Both the position numbers and the translations under genes were made by a program. Positions 45,963-48,642 of a stretch of 48,642 bases of DNA are shown here, one piece after another (positions within the stretch are counted from its first letter, which is position 1; every line of letters starts with the position of its first letter). The notes beneath the pieces are model-generated. The model was not told where the DNA came from. It saw nothing but the letters and a program-made list of their open reading frames with translations, and did no database searches. This DNA comes from Desulfotignum sp. Lineage in GTDB: Bacteria; Desulfobacterota; Desulfobacteria; Desulfobacterales; Desulfobacteraceae. The stretch is taken from positions 1 through 48,642 of the forward strand of contig JAABUB010000018.1 in NCBI GenBank assembly GCA_011389575.1, read 5' to 3'.

Positions 45963-47183
45963 ATGGAACAATTTTACAAAAAACGATTTTACGTTCAACG
46001 GGATGTCATAAAAAAAACAGCCGCTTTGACAGAGGTGAACGAAATTATTGAGATGGCCCGGGAGTCCCTCCGTAAACTCATCCCCAATGCTATGGAAGTC
46101 TGTATTCTATTGATTGATCCGGATGCATTGAAGTATACACGACCGCTGCAGTGTGCCCTGTACAAAAAACCTGTCGACTGTCAATCCTGTAAACGACATC
46201 GGCCGGCGGTGCAAAAAGCGATCACACAGGGCAAAGCCGTTGTAGTACCAAAAAGTGAACCGATCCGGCGACCCGATGGCACCATGATCGCCATCGGGTC
46301 TGAATGTGCGGTGACCGTGTCAGTCGAAAAACAGGTCGTGGCAGCGATCAGTGTTGTCATCCAGCCATTGACCCGGTTTTCACGGAAAGATTTTTTTCTC
46401 ATCAAAGATATAGCCGACATTTTGGGCGCAATTATCCTGAATGCCAAACGCCAGTGGCAGATCACCCAGGAAAAAATACATATCAGCAAAACATTGACCC
46501 ATCTTTCCCCTTTTGTGCCGGATGCGGTCAGGCATATGGCGGACAAACACCCGGAATTGCTCACAAAGGAAAAGGAACGAAAAGAAATTACCGTGCTGTT
46601 CCTGGATTTGGAAAATTATACCAAGCTGTCGACGGATCGCCCGGAGGCGGAAATAAACGCCATCATCGAGCGGATGTTTTCCACGTTTGTGGATCCCATT
46701 CATCGTTCCCATGGGGATATCAATGAAACTGCGGGAGATGCGCTCATGATTATTTTCAAAAACCATGACGCCCGGACAAACGCGGTCAATTCCATCAAGG
46801 TTGCTTTTGAAATAATGGCCCAGAACCGGATAATCAGTCGTTCCCTGCCCGATGATATGACCCCCATTCCGGTGAATATCGGTATCAATTCAGGTAGTGC
46901 ACTTTTGGGAATGACCCGGCTGAAAGGCAATCTGGGGACCCGAATGACCTATACGGCAACCGGCACTGTCACCAATATTGCCGCCCGGCTGTCTGATTAT
47001 GCCTGCGGTGGCGATATCCTTATCGGGGAAGAGACCCGAAAACTGATTCAAGACATCTGGACGGTCTACGACAGGGAAACCGTCACCTTTAAAGGGATCG
47101 ATACCCCTATGCCGGTATATTCCATGTTGCGCCATCGGCCGGACAAACCGGAGGGACAGGTCATCCAGAGCACCACCCCGTGA
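45963..47183 (+). CDS. GAF-domain class III nucleotide cyclase
   Basis: This 406-residue cytoplasmic protein has a GAF-like domain (about 10-165) containing CALYKKPVDCQSCKRHRP, a possible metal or redox Cys cluster, then a class III cyclase domain (about 205-395): ITVLFLDLENYTKLS with the first metal Asp, NETAGDALMIIF with the second, and RMTYTATGTVTNIAARL. The base-recognising Lys of adenylyl cyclases is replaced by Glu (NETAGD), and the partner Asp by Thr, so the product (cAMP or cGMP) cannot be assigned. The ATG at 45963 has GGGAG at correct spacing; 45957 is too close. It is first in an operon behind an FNR-type promoter. Confidence 0.87.
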   Translation: MEQFYKKRFYVQRDVIKKTAALTEVNEIIEMARESLRKLIPNAMEVCILLIDPDALKYTRPLQCALYKKPVDCQSCKRHRPAVQKAITQGKAVVVPKSEPIRRPDGTMIAIGSECAVTVSVEKQVVAAISVVIQPLTRFSRKDFFLIKDIADILGAIILNAKRQWQITQEKIHISKTLTHLSPFVPDAVRHMADKHPELLTKEKERKEITVLFLDLENYTKLSTDRPEAEINAIIERMFSTFVDPIHRSHGDINETAGDALMIIFKNHDARTNAVNSIKVAFEIMAQNRIISRSLPDDMTPIPVNIGINSGSALLGMTRLKGNLGTRMTYTATGTVTNIAARLSDYACGGDILIGEETRKLIQDIWTVYDRETVTFKGIDTPMPVYSMLRHRPDKPEGQVIQSTTP

Positions 47184-47202
47184 ACTCTTGAAGGAGAGAA
47201 CC

Positions 47203-47796
47203 ATGAAATTCAGTGCATTGAATGAATGCAGACAGACCATTTCCGATGAAGACATTGTCGTGGCCATGAAAAAAATTCCCGGATACCTGGATATCACCCC
47301 GTCTGATTTCATGGAAATCTATCGGGTGGCCTACGACCATGCCCTGCACCGGTTAAAACACGCCATCACAGCGGAGCAGATCATGACCAGACAGGTGATA
47401 ACGGTTCCGGAAACCGCACCGCTTGCCGAAGTGGTCCGGCTCCTGGCTGACCATGACATATCCGGGATGCCTGTGATCGGACCGGACCGCACCATTGCCG
47501 GGGTCATCTCTGAAAAGGATTTTCTGTCAAAAATGGGGGGCGGCAAATCCCCCTCGTTCATGCATGTAATCCTGCAGTGCATCGCGCACACCGGCTGTAT
47601 CGCCGCCGATATCAAAGACCTGACCGCAGCAGATATCATGTCATCTCCTGCCGTCACCATCTCCGGCACCACCCCGCTGTTTGAAGTGGCGGAGATCATG
47701 GACCGCTACAACATCAACCGGGTGCCGGTAATTGATGAAGCCGGACGGCTGGCAGGAATTGTTGCCAGATCCGATTTGATCCAGACCATGTGTTAA
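47203..47796 (+). CDS. Tandem CBS-domain protein
   Basis: The protein has 197 residues. An N-terminal helical stretch (about 1-55; DIVVAMKKIPGYLDITPSDF) precedes two CBS motifs (IMTRQVITVPETAPLAEVVR and ISGMPVIGPDRTIAGVISEK; then IMSSPAVTISGTTPLFEVAE and INRVPVIDEAGRLAGIVARS). CBS pairs bind adenosine nucleotides and regulate partners. AAGGAG sets the ATG at 47203. It lies between a nucleotide cyclase and a membrane protein, and could gate the latter in response to nucleotide. Confidence 0.9.
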   Translation: MKFSALNECRQTISDEDIVVAMKKIPGYLDITPSDFMEIYRVAYDHALHRLKHAITAEQIMTRQVITVPETAPLAEVVRLLADHDISGMPVIGPDRTIAGVISEKDFLSKMGGGKSPSFMHVILQCIAHTGCIAADIKDLTAADIMSSPAVTISGTTPLFEVAEIMDRYNINRVPVIDEAGRLAGIVARSDLIQTMC

Positions 47797-47820
47797 TCTA
47801 TATAAAAAAGGGGTGATACT

Positions 47821-48360
47821 GTGTCATCATTTTTCAAAAAAATGAAAGGAGGCAGCCAGAGCCCGCCTGGTGTGGGATTTACAGAAATTGCGTGGTCCTG
47901 GCTCGGGGCATTTCTGGGGATCACGCCGGTGGCTTTGCTGCAGTACAATTTTTTTTCTGACGGAGACCTGGTATTTCTCATCGGGTCTTTCGGCGCCTCT
48001 GCCGTATTGATTTACGGAGCGGTAAGAAGTCCCCTGGCCCAGCCCAGGAACCTGGTGGGGGGACATGTGATCTCCGCTGTCATCGGGGTGGCTGCCTGGC
48101 AGATGCTGGGAGCTGCCCCCTGGCTGGCCGCCGCCTTTGCCGTGGCCACGGCCATTGCCGCCATGCACGCCACCAAGACCCTGCATCCGCCAGGCGGGGC
48201 CACGGCCCTGATTGCGGTGATCGGCAGTGAAAAAGTCCACAGCCTGGGCTTTTTATATGTTTTGTTTCCCGTGCTCACAGGGGTTGTCATCATGCTGGCC
48301 GTGGCATTGGTTGTCAACAATATTGCCGGATCCAGAAAATACCCGGAATTCTGGTGGTAA
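47821..48360 (+). CDS. HPP family integral membrane protein
   Basis: This 179-residue membrane protein has four or five hydrophobic segments (WSWLGAFLGITPVALLQYNF; FLIGSFGASAVLIYGAV; GHVISAVIGVAAWQML; LYVLFPVLTGVVIMLAVALV) and the family hallmark KTLHPPGGATALIAVIG. HPP proteins include a plant chloroplast nitrite transporter; bacterial ones are mostly uncharacterised. The start is a GTG with AGGGG about 9 bases upstream. CBS genes often accompany HPP genes or are fused to them, matching the neighbour upstream. Confidence 0.9.
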   Translation: MSSFFKKMKGGSQSPPGVGFTEIAWSWLGAFLGITPVALLQYNFFSDGDLVFLIGSFGASAVLIYGAVRSPLAQPRNLVGGHVISAVIGVAAWQMLGAAPWLAAAFAVATAIAAMHATKTLHPPGGATALIAVIGSEKVHSLGFLYVLFPVLTGVVIMLAVALVVNNIAGSRKYPEFWW

Positions 48361-48442
48361 AAAAATAAAATGGTGCAGAAAAAAGTGCAGGATATATAAA
48401 AAAATGGTTTAAAAAAGTTAATTTTAAGATTAAAATGTTTAA

Positions 48443-48481
48443 TTGATCCATATCAAGGAATTGCATGTTCATCTGTACTAT
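48443..48481 (+). promoter_or_regulatory. FNR-type promoter of hcp
   Basis: TTGATCCATATCAA (48443-48456) and TACTAT (48476-48481) have exactly the spacing seen at 45753 (33 bases from the palindrome's first base to the -10). The bases between are nearly identical to that site, including the GTTCAT/ATGAAC dyad. A leader hairpin follows (CAGCCGG 48504-48510, CCGGCTG 48528-48534). Confidence 0.72.
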
Positions 48482-48580
48482 CTCTTGTCATCGAAATGAA
48501 CGGCAGCCGGCCGGAAATTTCCTATGACCGGCTGACACATACAGCAACATAAACGCAACACATATCAAGGAGGCAACACC

Positions 48581-48642
48581 ATGTTTTGTTTTCAATGTCA
48601 GGAAACCGCAAAAAACACCGGATGCACAATAAAGGGCGTCTG
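48581..48642 (+). CDS. hcp: Hybrid-cluster protein (hydroxylamine/NO reductase), 5' end
   Basis: Only the first 20 codons are in the window, but MFCFQCQETAKNTGCT is the highly conserved N-terminus of the hybrid-cluster protein, with the first cysteines of its [4Fe-4S] cluster. Hcp reduces nitric oxide and hydroxylamine in nitrosative-stress defence of anaerobes. AAGGAGG lies 6 bases before the ATG. The FNR-type promoter at 48443 drives it. Hcp in other bacteria is under FNR/HcpR-family control. Confidence 0.93.
   Translation, partial: MFCFQCQETAKNTGCTIKGV

Overview
The window looks like chromosomal DNA of an anaerobic, sulfate-reducing type Desulfobacterota, probably Desulfobacteraceae (a Desulfotignum/Desulfobacula-like organism). 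The basis is anaerobic benzoyl-CoA degradation genes, a c3-type multihaem cytochrome, a dense stock of hybrid sensor kinases, corrinoid/methyltransferase genes and an oxygen-sensitive hybrid-cluster protein. The genus is an inference. I saw no tRNA, rRNA, CRISPR array or intact transposon.

Layout. 1-1.9 kb (minus): 5' part of an acetylene-hydratase-like molybdopterin oxidoreductase behind a Cys-rich DUF3795 protein. 2.1-5.6 kb: a small DUF2080 protein, then a benzoyl-CoA lower-pathway cluster (6-hydroxycyclohexene-carbonyl-CoA dehydrogenase, an SDR, and the ring-cleaving hydrolase Oah/BamA) closed by a perfect 24-bp inverted repeat. 5.7-11.7 kb: phytochelatin-synthase-like peptidase, octahaem cytochrome, an unknown protein, HrpB helicase and a YkgJ-type Cys-cluster protein. 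11.9-33 kb: a signalling island with a CheB-CheR-PAS fusion, a sigma-54 activator, an AEC transporter, single receivers, GAF proteins with a Cys4 tail, a MEDS-domain protein, three hybrid histidine kinases, a GGDEF protein, and a corrinoid protein plus UroD-type methyltransferase translationally coupled to one kinase. 33.0-42.8 kb: a ten-gene chemotaxis-type operon (W, MCP, A, D, HDOD, Y, X, B and receivers, but no CheR) preceded by a good sigma-54 promoter and three copies of a palindromic enhancer-like site. 42.8-44.1 kb: an FAD amine/amino-acid oxidase-like gene and its terminator. 44.2-45.7 kb: fragments of four unrelated genes. 45.75-48.64 kb: GAF-nucleotide cyclase, CBS protein, HPP membrane protein and the start of hybrid-cluster protein hcp; the cyclase operon and hcp have near-identical FNR-box promoters.

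Themes. (1) At least four signalling genes survive as relics that keep recognisable N- and C-terminal ends but have lost the middle, so this locus duplicates and deletes signalling genes actively. (2) Two paralogous sensors about 4 kb apart share an almost identical GAF-like half but carry different output modules, a Cys4 motif versus GGDEF. (3) A hybrid kinase, a B12-binding protein and a methyltransferase overlap end to end, suggesting a sensor tied to corrinoid or methyl-group state. (4) The right end suggests an FNR/HcpR-type regulon joining Hcp with a putative nitrite-type HPP transporter and a cyclic-nucleotide enzyme.
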